Assembly: GCA_907163375.1 (NCBI GenBank)
Contig: CAJQUW010005551.1
Location: forward strand, 310,001-374,000
DNA length: 64,000 bases
Source: Prostheceraeus crozeri
Lineage: Eukaryota; Platyhelminthes; Polycladida; Euryleptidae
Reading direction: 5' to 3'
Under the pieces are notes generated by a model. The model was not told the origin of the DNA and did not search any database. It was given only the letters and a program-made list of their open reading frames with translations. Below are positions 45,020 to 56,693 of this stretch, piece by piece. The translations under genes and the position numbers were made by a program. Every line of letters begins with the position of its first letter. Position 1 is the first letter of the stretch.

Positions 45020-48000
45020 GTATGCAGATAACCAATATCATGCAAATATACTGTGAATATACATGTATGCTAATGAAGAAATGCGATGAATAGCAAAATA
45101 TCAAGATATAAGATAATATTATAATGATTACTTATATTTTTATTAATATTTATAATTATTACTTTATGATAATTATTTAGAATATAATATAATAATGATA
45201 ATATATCAACATTTTTATAAAATGACATATGATAGCAAATTTTAACAGAATGAAAAAATAGATAAGTTAATGAAGCAAATTGGTGAAACAAAGACTTGTG
45301 AGAAAAAGAGCAGAAGAACACAGAAGATCAATGAGTAAAGCGGACGTTGAAGGATCAGGGGTCAAAGGTAGGTTGTCATTCAATCACATTTTTAATCATC
45401 AAATGAATTTCAACAATGTCAAGCCGAAACCATGTGAGGAGAAAAAATTGGCGAATGAAGGAAACTATGTGAACGAAAAAATAATTTGGACTCACTAATA
45501 AAGCATTCTTTGAGAGATTTTATAACTCTATCAGCTATAATATTTTCTTATAAATCATCATATAAATTTTGAATGTCTATTAAGCAAAAAACACAATTGA
45601 GCAAGATCACATTTGAAAGCAATTTTTAAACTTGTAATAGCTTGCTAGATAAATGTAGATTTCTTTTACGGAGATCCCGCCCGACCGTGTAGAGGCGAAG
45701 GGCTTCGGCTGTCTTTTAAAAGAGCTTTTTCTATATACGCAAGTGGGAATCCTCACTCTCATGAAAAATGAATGATGATCTCCTGGCATATCACTTAGTA
45801 TATAAATGATTCTTTTCACGCAGCATAGCCAAATCAATCATGTCATACCTCTGCATAGTTCCTAGTAGCTATTTGATAGTTCAATTCTGCTATGTAGGCC
45901 GCACTGAATTTCATGCTGTTCTCGAAGTACGCGGGCATTACTTGTTGATAGCTGTTGATTTACTTAGCTACCAATAAATGAGCCTACATTGTCGAATGAA
46001 TGCTCTTGGATCTAGCTGCAGCGCGTCAGTAATTTCATAATCCTATCGACATAAGCTCCTTCAAGCATCAAAGTTTACCCCTCGCCCATTAGGGTGTTTT
46101 TCCGAATGCGCCCCACTGCGGAAGGGGAGAATTTCGCCACCCTCGCGTTGATCTCTCAAACTATTGCACCCATTTTGCCAAACCACACATCAATCGAGTG
46201 GGCATTAAAAGGGGCTTCAGAAAAGCAGCATCAGTATTATTTCTAAGGTCATCCCCAAGGCTTAGGTGAAAGTTGAAAACCGCCAATTTATAACATAGAT
46301 CACTATTTGAAATGGAAAATGACAACAAAAACTAATAAACCATACACGAATCGAAAGATCTGGCTAAGGTGGTTTATAAAACGATGATTATTAATTATTA
46401 TGAGATCACATCATTGTATTAGATGAGGTCGAAAGTCAAACAATTCAAACTTTTAGTTCAACTGAAATATCACTAAAATCGCACATTTTAGTATTTAGTT
46501 TCTACATATGCAGGTGAAGAAACAACCCAATTCGGTGACTTTTATCAGACACTGAGGCTAAAAAGCAATATGATTCTGAAAAATTTCAATATTTGCTGAT
46601 CAGATGCATAATTAAAAATTACAAAAATTATAAAAAATCGTTTTTCAAATTTGAATTTTAAATTTCAAACATGCAGCCATAATAAGCAGTTAATTTCAAA
46701 TTAAAAAACTCTGCATTTGTAAATATCTCTATTGATAGGAAGAATCCTTTATGTAATCTCAACTTATTACATTAAGAATTGATGCCACAATATACATTAG
46801 AAGTGATGTACCGAAATCAGCCAAAATATTCCAGACATTCATATTTCAAAACAGTTCTCAACAAACAGATTCAACAACTTTGTCTTCGTATTCGATCATG
46901 TGATAATGTACATGCAACAGTTAGAATCAATTTATGCCTTGTTATAACTCCACCTACATCTTATTACAGATTATCTTGACCATAATTACGATGTAGTCAT
47001 CTCTGGAACACTAAGAAATGGAAATTATGACCTTTACCATCAAAATTATGGCCTAACAGCTTATTTCAGCTCAGTGGAGTTTCCAATTTTGATCATGGTA
47101 TGCATATGAAATTTCATGAATTTTCCTCTATCAGAACTTGGGTATTCATTGAAACTGCGAAATGTTGCACGTACATGTATATAGGCCTATCATAGGTTTG
47201 CTTACATTTACAATGATAATGTTTACAGTCAGTTGTATTCAGTATTCTACTCCTCTCATTTGTTCTTGGATTATTACTGAATCACCTTACCACGGACTCC
47301 TGATCAAATTATCCATTGAATGAAATTTCCTTGTAAATTTAAATATTTAGTTGAATTAGCGACACGACAAGTCATCTTATTTATTCAGAACAAGGCACAT
47401 TTATATGTAAAATGATGCTTCATGTAAAGTAATTATGTAAATGATGCTTCAAATGAAAGAAATAATTCTTTATACATATTAGAGAAACTTTTAGTATTTG
47501 GATTAGCCTACAGCATTATTAGGCATGCTATCAGTATTTCAAATCAATTGCCCCCTGTTCGGATCTGTGTCTGGGTTCGATTCTCAGCTGGCAAGCAATT
47601 TTTCTTGATCTTGCCAGGAACAGGGCGCATAGATCATCATCCTCCTTGTGAAAGTCAGAGGCATTAAATAGTGTGATCAAATTTCCGAGGTCGCCTGAAA
47701 GTCGTTACTGCTAGGTTATAAAAATAGACACCGACATATTAGGTGATTATTTTTGTCATTTAGGTTTTTATAGGTGAATAATTTTACAAATTTAGGTTGC
47801 CTATTTAGGTGAATCAAAAATCCATTAAAATATTTAAATTCATTGAGAGCAATTAAATTGGTTGAGGCTAACCTCCGGTAGATCATAAAGAAAAATAATA
47901 ATACTATAGGCCTAACTAAAAACTGAAAAAAATATAACTTACTACTGCGTTTTAAACAAAATTATAAATCTAACAACTTACTTATGACACTAGCGTCTAA

Positions 48001-48100
48001 AAAGGAGTGATTATAGACATGACACTTGTGTGTCAGCTTATATACTTCAAACTTTGTAACTTATCTAAATCCCAATCTGCTATCAGTCAAATACAAATAC
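45020..48100. other. Intron-like stretch without a supported exon
   Basis: Very AT-rich. A 45249-45366 segment has an acceptor and donor-like ends, but the phase-1 frame required by the previous exon meets a stop at once. At 47573, GGTTCGATTCTC looks like a lone B box. Variants of TTTAGGTGAAT recur at 47740-47820. Confidence 0.45.
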
Positions 48101-48106
48101 AAACAG

Positions 48107-48258
48107 ACCTGTCATTTCTAATGCGGATAACTGGTCAAGCACGTGTGGTGTTACGCAAATGCTTCAATCGAAGTGAGAAGATGAAGCTGAAGATAATGAA
48201 AAGTAAAGAATTTGATCCCTCCAAAGGACCGATCTGGCTTTCCCACAGGTTACATGAA
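48107..48258 (+). CDS. Lectin-gene exon b (tentative)
   Basis: Acceptor AAACAG gives phase-1 entry, matching exon a. The frame encodes LSFLMRITGQARVVLRK, then NRSEKMKLKIMKSK and PIWLSHR, with basic, beta-rich character and one NRS sequon. A weak donor (GAA before GTGCAA) would leave in phase 0 as exon c requires; the better-looking CAG before GTTACA at 48248 would leave in phase 2 and fail. The open frame continues to 48288. An inverted-repeat pair at about 47.71 and 48.87 kb surrounds it, so a transposon origin is a live alternative. Confidence 0.4.
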
Positions 48259-48959
48259 GTGCAACTAAAACAGATAATTGATATATAATGGTATTTTTTT
48301 GTTTACTTTCATGAACTGTGGTTTTTTGGTAACTATTTTGTAAACAAAAAGCGCAAACAATAGTCTACGCATATGTTTAAAAAAAGAATTAGAGAAAAGA
48401 AAATGACAAGTAAATCCTAGATTTAATCGCGATTCGGAACGATTTTACTTTAAGCTATAACAACTGCACAGATTAACTAAGTACGAGTATATATGTTTCA
48501 AAATGTATGTTGACAATTCAAATGTACAATTGTGCATGTGTCATGCAGATCAAAGTACTCGTATTTCAAATGCAATTTAGACTCAAAAAAACTCTATAAA
48601 TGTGTATAAAAGATCTATAACCTATGACCCAGAAACGTGTGGCACTACCCAGAATCACACATCAATGTCTTCAGTATTCCGATGATAAAAGTAATTCGCT
48701 ACTACAATTTCGTGAATGTTTTAGTACATGTAGATGAGTCAATCAAATAGCAAGTTTTTGTCGTAATGACAATATTTAGGTGATTTATGTGCTCTTACAA
48801 AATATCCGGAATTTAGGTAATAAATTCATTTTTGGTGATTAATCTTAATTGTCGCTGTCTAGTTATAACAACTGCATGTGTCACAGAAGGAGACATTATA
48901 CATATCGGTAGAAGTCTTAAATCAGTGTTAATGAGCCAGTGTTTTTAATAAGAATTTCT

Positions 48960-49240
48960 CACAGAGATAGATTGTCTTGTCTGCGTGCTTTGGTCTAGAG
49001 ATGACATTCCTCAGTACTGATGGTCACAGCCAAAACTAGACAAATGGGGCAAGAAGATCAATTTTCCATTGAACGCACACAGTCAGTAAATTTAGATCAT
49101 GAAGAGTCAAACGGAGTGAATAAGATTTCCATTTGATCTGACGAATCTATCACCAAGGAGAATTGAGTTGAAAATATGCACTTTTCACTTGACAGACCTG
49201 TCTGCAGTCTGACTGTTGAGGTTCGTGCGTTCACTGCTTC
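48960..49240 (+). repeat. Dispersed repeat R1, copy 2
   Basis: It matches copy 3 closely through CTTGTCTGCGTG, GGTCTAGAGATGAC, ACTGATGGTCAC, AAGAAGATCAATTTTCCATT, AGTCAAACGG and CTGTCTGCAnTCTGAC blocks, and copy 1 in part. It lies in the same orientation, within an intron of the lectin gene. Confidence 0.78.
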
Positions 49241-49854
49241 AAGCTACTTCTGAACTCCAGTTGCGACTCAGAACAACATGTGAGATAAGCAAATACTCTT
49301 TTGAAGAAATTTACAGGAATTTGACTGATCATGATAGCAACACAGAGGGAAGAATAGTTCTTTACAAATCTTCCGTGTCATGGCAACCTTGTAGAGGCAA
49401 TGTTTGCTAAATTAGCAATTCGTTGGGTGACTATTAGGTTACTTTAATTCTCTGCATTATTAACATAAGAGTAACATAAGATTAACATAAGCCTGATCAT
49501 ATCACAAACTATTCCTGTCATTGAAAGAGCAAAATATAATAATCAAAGACAATGCTGATGATCATAATCCACTTAAAAGATGCAAATGGGTCCACAATAT
49601 TATTCAGATTCAAGCCTCTTTAAAATTGATCAAATATTTTTTGACCGCAGTGACGCAATTTCCGCAAAAAAATGAATCTTTTGATGTAAATATTTTCACT
49701 GTATGTTGACGTTTCATTGAGTCAGCAGTATACCGATTATATAGTTACTCTATGGTCCGCTCTACCGCTCACTAACGCACAAGCAAAGGAATCCATTCAT
49801 GTGGAAGTCCTTCATTGACAATATGAACAACTTTCAGATGGAAGTCATTGGTGA

Positions 49855-50390
49855 AAGCTACACAGATCAATTGCCTTGTCTGCGTGTTTGGGTCTAGAGA
49901 TGACTTTTCTCGATACTGATGGTCACGGTCAGAACTAGTCTCGAGGGGCAAGAAGATCAATTTTCCATTGATCGTAATGCAAATTCAAGCCTTAATTCTG
50001 ACGAACCAGAAGACTGACGCTGCATAAAACCGGCATAGCCAGTAAATTTTGATCGTGAAGAGTCGAACGGTGTAAATAATGATTCCATTTGACAAATTCA
50101 TCACAGAGAAAATTTGAGAAAAAGATATGTATACCTGTTCACTTGACAGGCCTGCCTGCAATCTGACAGTTGAGTACCGTATCGTATGTCGCTGATAGGC
50201 CTACGAGCTGCTTCTGCAATGCGCGCGCGTGGCCAATCACACAATTCAAAAAGAGATAAATAATCTATGTCAATTTCTATCGCTTGCTGCCATTGCAAAC
50301 AGTGACTGGGATAGGATTATGTCCGCTCTAGACTAACCGACACGTAAATGAATCCATCCCTGTGGTGCCAACATAGACAGGTTTTGATGT
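49855..50390 (+). repeat. Dispersed repeat R1, copy 3 (longest)
   Basis: It is the longest member. Its first 330 bp match copy 2, with about 60 bp not in copy 2, and its last 200 bp match the end of copy 1 (CAATCAC, CATTGCAAnCAGTGnCTG, AATCCATCCCTGTGG). So copies 1 and 2 are different truncations or deletions of one unit of about 500 bp. Confidence 0.75.
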
Positions 50391-50741
50391 ATGCGAATTG
50401 AAGAGAGAAATGATAACGTGAAAAGTCAGTGTGTAAATGAGTGCGACTTTTTCTCGCGATTATCGATTTTTTAAATGTGAAGGAAGTTAGTGCAGACATT
50501 AATTCATTCTATTTCACAAGCCCAATGAAGAGTAGACCCTATCAATACAGAAATACATGTATTCTTTCATATTAACTTGAATGTGATCAAATTAAAAAAG
50601 TCGATAGTCGATTGATCAAACACAACAGTAAAGGTCACGCTTTTGAGAGACGACTTCTAAAGCTATAGGATGAAACTTATTCAATGTCTGAAGAAATTTA
50701 ATAGGCATATCTCGCTTATTAATTTATCTATTTCACTGTAG

Positions 50742-50976
50742 AAATGCTATCAGTCGATGCAGATTGAATTTCTAAGAATTGAGCGGCGCTTTGAGAAGAA
50801 AAAGGGCAGAGACGCAAAAGTGGACGTGTCATTAGCTTATGTCAAAAACTGGTCACCATGGGATGCTTGGAAACTTCATGACGATTTTGTCCATGATATA
50901 CGACAACGAAAGTGCTGTTCCGAAAACTGTGTTGGAGATAGTCTACAACTGCGAGAAAGACATGAAGATATTTCCG
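50742..50976 (+). CDS. Lectin-gene exon c: thrombospondin type-1-like segment
   Basis: Acceptor TATTTCACTGTAG gives phase-0 entry; the donor after TCCG (GTATTT, weak) leaves in phase 1. It encodes 78 codons. YVKNWSPWDAWKL begins a pattern of the thrombospondin type-1 repeat (WSPW-x-W, then RQRKCC, then CVGDSLQLRER, with a following cysteine in the next exon as SGCN). TSRs bind glycosaminoglycans and matrix proteins in secreted or cell-surface proteins. The CSVTCG core is degenerate here, so the call is a TSR-like fold by spacing of W, R and C, not a certain match. The N-terminal part has a lysine/arginine-rich stretch, RRFEKKKGRDAK. Confidence 0.7.
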
Positions 50977-51069
50977 GTATTTGTTCAATTCACTTGTCCA
51001 ATCTCTGAGCATTATTATGAAATCTGCTTTAATCGGAAAAAAGGAAAATGCTCCCTATTTTAATCAAAT

Positions 51070-51740
51070 AGAATTCTCAGACAAAACCATGTAGTTAGAC
51101 TATGAAGTATAGGCCTATAGGTTTAAGCTATAAGCTATAGGTATGCAGTCAAGTAGGTAGTGAAATATCATCATTATTGCAAGCAATTCAAATATTATAG
51201 GGGTTGCATATAATGACGTTAATGCTTTGATATATAATGACTTTGTATTGAATGACTTTTAAAGCTACATGCACTAAGACTGCCTTTCCGCAGGCTTCAT
51301 GTTGTTGTGGATACATTTATTTTTTTTATTACTGACATATCGTAAAATTTGCTACGATTTCCTAAGAACGTACATTTATTCATTACTGATTTTCTCATTT
51401 TCTGAAAGAGATCAAATACAGAATTTCATTTGTGATTTTACTAATTTCGGCAAACCAATATTGTGCAGTTATTAGTTGCTCAATATCTTAGTTTCCTAGA
51501 ATCTGTATGCACATGCATACATTAACCAAATGTGCCATAGCGATGAAGTGATATGACAAATGTCAGACGAAGCCGCAGACCGCGGCTGACATTCAGGTCA
51601 TGTCGCTGAAGCGCTATGGTATATTTGGCATGTAGTAGTGAAGTGTATATATTTCATGAAAAATAAAAATCATTCAATACAAATGCTAATACAAATAACG
51701 GAGAGTAAAGTGTGACATCTGCATACAAATAAAGTTGCAG
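51070..51740. other. Intron-like stretch, no feature supported
   Basis: AT-rich sequence containing an imperfect inverted pair around ATTTGGCATG/CATGCCAAAT-like motifs near 51530-51630. No coding evidence. Confidence 0.4.
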
Positions 51741-52365
51741 TTATTCAAGAGTTCAATCTCAGCGTTGGAAGGACATATTGAAGTCAAGACAAGCTTTTAT
51801 AAAAAATGCGTTGCTTCTTCTAGCGGTGCGAAAAGCGTCTATTGCAAAGTGTCTTGAAAAATGTAGACGACGGGGAACAATTTCTCTCAGAGGATGAAGT
51901 AGGTTTTCACATTTCAGCAAAAAATTAACTTGCTGAACAGGTCATCAATATTACACAATATGTTACACTTACATTTGAATCCGCAGATAATATGGTGAGC
52001 ACGTTTCGTAATGCGACGAATCTTAGATTGTACACTTTGAGTTCGGTGACAAAAAATGGGAGCAGCATACGTTAACACAGATGAGATAATCGCGCTATAT
52101 ACTTCAACAAGCTGACTTTTAGATAGATGCGGCTTTAGACGACGAATGACATAAAGTCTTTGTGAACATACTTTCGAAACTGATTTAAAATGCTCGTCCC
52201 AGCTTAAATTATCAGACCAGATGACACCAAGAATTTTTGGGGCTTACACTACCTTGATATCAGGTATAATTGGCACGGTAAAATTGAGAGAGCATTTGAA
52301 AATTATTTGCTTGCTTTTCGATTTGTTGATGACCTTGCACTTTTCGTCCACCCATAGGAAGCTAT
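51740..52365 (-). mobile_element. LINE 3' fragment with RT thumb and tail
   Basis: Reading the minus strand from about 52360 gives KILGVIWSDNLSWDEHFKSV, then CSQRLYVIRRLKPHLSKSQL, TYAAPIF, then KIRRITKRAHHIICG, a standard non-LTR RT C-terminal region. Several in-frame stops interrupt the end (51839-51940). The family's usual last block, DAFRTARRSNAFFIKACLD, follows in another frame. The EN domain and RT palm are absent. Confidence 0.85.
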
Positions 52366-52681
52366 GGGACATTGCAATATGCATGTGCAAGTTGCTCTAC
52401 AGAGATGTGCACAGAGCTGATGAACAAACGACATGAGGTGATCATGACAGTCAAATCAAAGATTAGGTTAAAGCAGACTCTCTTCTCTTTTACAATCGAA
52501 TTACCTTTATTTGAGGTGCAGATTTTAGGTTTATAAGGTGGAGATGATGGTAAAATATATATAAAAGTTACTCAGATGATTGTCTTTCTGAAAAAGTAAT
52601 AATGATGAATAAAAATCTCTCATTTACAGATTAGATTCTTCAGTAGCGAAATACATGTGCATCAATTACACTCTTTAGCAA

Positions 52682-53152
52682 AATTAATGTTACATGCGGA
52701 ATTATCACTTACGAAATTTAATTTTTCTTTCTTTCTTTCTTTCTTTAATTAATGTCACATGCGGAATTATCACCTACGAAATTTAATTTTTCTTTCTTTC
52801 TTTAATTAATGTTACATGCGGAATTATCACTTGCGAAATTTAATTTTTCTTTCTTTCTTTCTTTAATTAATGTCACATGCGGAATTATCACTTGCGAAAT
52901 TTAATTTTTCTTTCTTTCTTTCTTTCCTTAATTAAATTTACATGCGGAATTATCACTTGCGAAATTTAATTTTTCTTTCTTTCTTTCTTTAATTAATGTC
53001 ACATGCGGAATTATCACTTGCGAAATTTAATTTTTCTTTCTTTCTTTAATTAATGTCACATGCGGAATTATCACTTGCGAAATTTAATTTTTCTTTCTTT
53101 CTTTAATTAATGTTACATGCGGAATTATCACTTGCAAAATTTAATTTTTCTT
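52682..53152. repeat. Eight-unit ~60-bp tandem array in the transposon's left end
   Basis: Each unit carries TTAATTAATGTNACATGCGG, then AATTATCACTTGCGAAATTT, then a (TTTC)n run of varying length. The AATTAATGTTACATG part equals the inner end of the inverted repeat, so the array seems to have grown out of the transposon terminus by slippage. Confidence 0.95.
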
Positions 53153-53269
53153 TCTTTTCCTGTCTTCTAATGTAATATCATGTCTGTTCTTTGATGCGTT
53201 GAAGTGAAATGAACATTTTGCCATGACTAATGTGTATATTATGAAAATGTTTTAAGTCAATAGGTAATC

Positions 53270-53870
53270 AGAATCGCGTGATACCTCCACGAGCTGCGAT
53301 CACTGCTGAGATGCGATCATTCATGCTCTTTATCAATGAGTCAACAATAGATTGTGGCATCAATTGCTATGCTGCCAGGAGACAATGTTTAATCTCTTTT
53401 ATTGTTTTTACGGGAGTGGAACGACAATTGATTTTCCCACCGAGGAAATCCCACATATGCTCTATGGGATTCAAGTCAGGGCTGCCGGAAGGCCAGAGCA
53501 GTGATCGTATTGCACATTGTTTCTTGGAGAATTTTACTTCACTCGCTGTGTGAGCTGGTGCACTATCATCATAAAAGATGAAATTACGCAAACGTCAATG
53601 TACAGTCCACATTGAAGCCTCTTGGTTCCACAGACACACAAGCTCTCTTGCAGACGATAATCTGCGAATTCCAGCCAGCCTGTTTAGACGTCGGTTGCTT
53701 CGAGATGTTGTGATTCTTTTCCGTCCTGATCGAATACCATTTTTACATTTCTTAATACCAAATTCTCTTTGCCAACGCTAGAGTCTGTCTTGGCGCACAC
53801 TTCTTCGGCCTTTAGGCTGGTCTTCACTTTTAACCAACTGTACATCCCTTAAGAAAATCACTGTCTTTAG
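53270..53870 (-). pseudogene. Tc1-like transposase, internally deleted
   Basis: Reading from about 53770, GRKRITTSRSNRRLNRLA and SSARELVCLWNQ match the second helix-turn-helix of Tc1 transposases, ending TVH-RRLR-like. The middle (with the first catalytic aspartate) is missing. The C-terminal part reads FYDDSAPAHTA (second aspartate), PSGSPDLNPIEHMWD (third acidic residue) and then, past an in-frame stop, QLMPQSIVDSLIKSMNDRIS. Stops and the deletion make it inactive. Confidence 0.85.
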
Positions 53871-54812
53871 TCTGTCGATTCACCATGACCATAAACTCTT
53901 ATCATTTGATAAATGAACAAGCAATAATTAGCGATAACTATGGTACTGAATTTATACGCTACAGATGACTAGCTAGGGCTCACTATCTATGTACACAGCA
54001 TATGTGTTGCATTAGATTGTTATGAGCTGAATTTGAATGAAAATCATGCCTATGTTACCAACTTCTTAGCAAATAAATGGGGCATTGTAACATTAGCAAT
54101 GATTATGTATTCAATAACGCGCATAATTGTCCTGTGGATGAGTCCAAATACTTTTCTGAAAGTATTTGCTCTGTCTATACACTGATCTGTGTTTCATTTT
54201 TCTAACCCATGATTTGGATACCAAAACTTTCAATTAAGGAAAAGTAATTGTGTTTGACAATTTTTTATGTGGTAGATAATCGTTCAAAGATGCAGCCAAT
54301 AATCATAGTGAATCCCCTAGAGGAGATCAATACCTTTCAGATGATGTATGGTACTTTTGTAATCAAATGAACTGAGTGCTGCAGAAACAGATATTTCAAC
54401 AGTTGTAGTGATGTAACATTAATTTTGCTAAAGAGCGTTGCATATTTTGCGTGCCTGGAATAAGAGGAAGTTAAGTATCAATAAATTCTAGTCATTTATT
54501 ACCCGATGATCTAGAAAGTTTTGATTTGCAGCGCAAAGAATTTTAAGCTCAACTAATATCAGTTACTTTATTATCGGTTTATTAGCCAGCACCTTTACAG
54601 GTCGATGGAAAATAGTTGGACCAATTATAAGTCTAGAGATGAGTTTAGTTTATGAAACTGCATATTATGGCTAGTCAATTAATTATGGCTCAGAAAACCG
54701 ATAAAGTTCTAAAATTTTCTAATTGCTTAAAATGTTAAAATTCATTAGCTCCTTCAGAGCTAGAAGTAGAGCATCAATGTTTCCATCTGAATTGTGTTTG
54801 AATTTCCTTCAG

Positions 54813-54943
54813 GTTGCAATCCGACGGTGACTGATGTATCCCAAAGATACCAACTAATGTCTCCTAAGCAGCAATTTCTTATTTCTTCGATTACCAGAGT
54901 GCAGGGGATGTGTTTCTACTCATTCAGAGGGAAGAGAAGACAT
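54813..54943 (+). CDS. Lectin-gene exon d: start of the C-type lectin domain
   Basis: Acceptor TTTCCTTCAG gives phase-1 entry, matching exon c; donor GTAAGT leaves in phase 0. It encodes CNPTVTDVSQRYQLM, then ITRVQGMCFYSFRGKRRH. The first cysteine completes the TSR-like segment or opens a long-form CTLD. GMCFYSF corresponds to the C-x-Y-F strand at a CTLD start. Confidence 0.82.
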
Positions 54944-56617
54944 GTAAGTGATGAAATGGTATCTGTCCTACAACTTTATCACGCTACATATTCCTGACAT
55001 TTACAGTATGTAGTCGAATCATGAATTTAAATGCATTTTAAAAGAAATAGCAAAATATGACTATAAAAACGAGGGTTTGCACAGTTAAAAACAGCCGTAA
55101 ATTCTTGTATGTGTCAACAGGACATTTAACCTTGATGTCACCTGCTCGAAAACAAAGGTATTTCTCAAAGCGTTCTTGTACGCGGTCAGCATCTTGATCA
55201 CATATTTACAGCTAGACGACCATACCTGCGGCCAATAATCAAGACGAGAACGTACAGAATGTTGCAATGCTTGCATCGTTGAAATTCTTTGTGACACTTT
55301 TCAGAAAGCCAAACATTTGAAGTGCTTTGTTGACAACAAGCGTGACATATCACCGCAAACTGTGATTTAAAGACTTACTAATAAGTAAACTATGCAATGA
55401 AGGTCTTTCATCTATTAGTGGCAGCTCTATATCATGCCACTGATATTTGCTGATATCTAGTATTCAATTTCGCGAGAGAACCTTAATTATATTCTCAAGG
55501 TCGATTTATTTCGTCTCCCCGAGAAAGGCGGTTACATTTATATACGCACGAGCAAGCCCGAAGTCTAAATTCATGCGTCCGAGTTAAAAGAACCTTTAGT
55601 AAAAAGAAAAAACGAGTTTTTACTCGACGCTTCGTGTTCAAACCTTTCTTCACAGAGTTAAAACTAAAAGAGAGATAAACTAAAAGTTGATTAGTTTGAG
55701 TAAGCAGATATAAAATCAAATGTCATTACCTGAAAGTTTCTATAATCTACAAATGCATATTTTTAAGAAAAATGCATTAAAATATGCTTTATAAAAAAAT
55801 CGTCTATTGGTTTTGCCTGAAAAATAGTAAAAAATGGAACTAATAATTAGTAGTACAATAACCACCCTCAATAATGAAGGTTGATTATGATTTATGACTT
55901 GCTATTTAGGCCTACATCTAATTGCAAATGGGTAGAGTTTTGCTGCTTGCGTTCTATTTCAAAACCTGGCATATCCAGATTTTAACTTATCAAGCAGAAT
56001 TTCTGGCAAATTCTCGTCTGTCAAATTTTCAAGCAGAATTAATATTTTGCTACTGAAATATCTTTGCTCTCACTTTTCAGCATGACTTTTAACATGATAT
56101 AAAGCTTGTAAATTAAGATGGATAAGTCGAATTCAAATTACTGAACCCAAGAAATGACTTGAAATTGCAAAAATAGCGATATATGCAGCAATTTGTAATT
56201 AGTAGGCCTAAAAAACATGCCAATCCAATCCTTCTTTTGGGTCGAGCCATGAATATAAGCTTGATTTCTGCCGCGTTGTCTATATAGAACGAGAAAGCAT
56301 AAGGCACGCATTAGGAGTCGTCTAACACTAGCGAAAAGGCACCAGCATCAAGGTGAGAGTAAAAGAGTAGCAAGATCTGCGGTCGTGAGAAGTAAAAAAG
56401 AAAGAAATAATGCGGTGATTCTTATTTCAGATATAGAAAAAGTATAGACCCTACAGATGGTGTAGCTACAATGTACTGTTGTAGAATTCCAATAAAGCTG
56501 AGTTAAACTTCTTTATACTTATATGTCAACTCAACACATACTCAGACACTACATCTAAGTCTTATTGATATATCTAATGTCAACATATACGCTATATCCA
56601 AGTCCTTGTAATTTTAG
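54944..56617. other. Intron d-e
   Basis: It holds a LINE fragment at 55090-55420 and otherwise AT-rich sequence. ORFs at 55495-55719 and 56113-56307 (minus) have no motif. Confidence 0.6.
55090..55420 (-). mobile_element. Degenerate LINE RT fragment
   Basis: Minus-strand frames give KALQMFGFLKSVTKNFND and, after a frame change, RSRLDYWPQVWSS and AYKNALRNTF. These match the RT C-terminal region in which an aligned '...R.LGFIKR...F.D' helix precedes 'R..LEYAS.VW'. At least one frameshift is present. It differs from the CR1-like tails elsewhere in the window, suggesting another LINE clade. Confidence 0.5.
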
Positions 56618-56693
56618 GTTGCTGAAATGGACAGCATATGCCGAGCGATGGGACTACGTATGTTTTCGATTGCAAATTCCACGATAATTGAAA
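56618..56693 (+). CDS. Lectin-gene exon e: first CTLD helix
   Basis: Acceptor TAATTTTAG gives phase-0 entry, matching exon d; donor GTAAGT leaves in phase 1. It encodes VAEMDSICRAMGLRMFSI then ANSTIIE. The C-x3-G-x3-F-x-I pattern is the CTLD alpha-1 helix and following strand, with the first canonical cysteine in SIC. A glycosylation sequon (NST) is present. Confidence 0.88.

Larger units (their letters stand above)
52669..54437 (-). mobile_element. Tc1/mariner-type transposon relic, about 1.77 kb
   Basis: A perfect 25-bp inverted repeat, CTCTTTAGCAAAATTAATGT plus TACAT, stands at 52671-52695 and, inverted, at 54411-54435. It encloses a Tc1-type transposase remnant on the minus strand and a tandem array that starts inside the left repeat. 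A TA precedes the left end but not the right (TT), so the target duplication has decayed or the border is off by a few bases. Confidence 0.75.

Noticed and set aside
45249-45366. Possible exon following exon a
   Set aside because: The phase required by exon a meets a stop codon immediately. Only phase-0 entry is open, and the donors are ambiguous.
47573-47584. Lone pol III B-box-like sequence GGTTCGATTCTC
   Set aside because: I find no A box at tRNA distance and no cloverleaf, so I call neither a tRNA nor a SINE.
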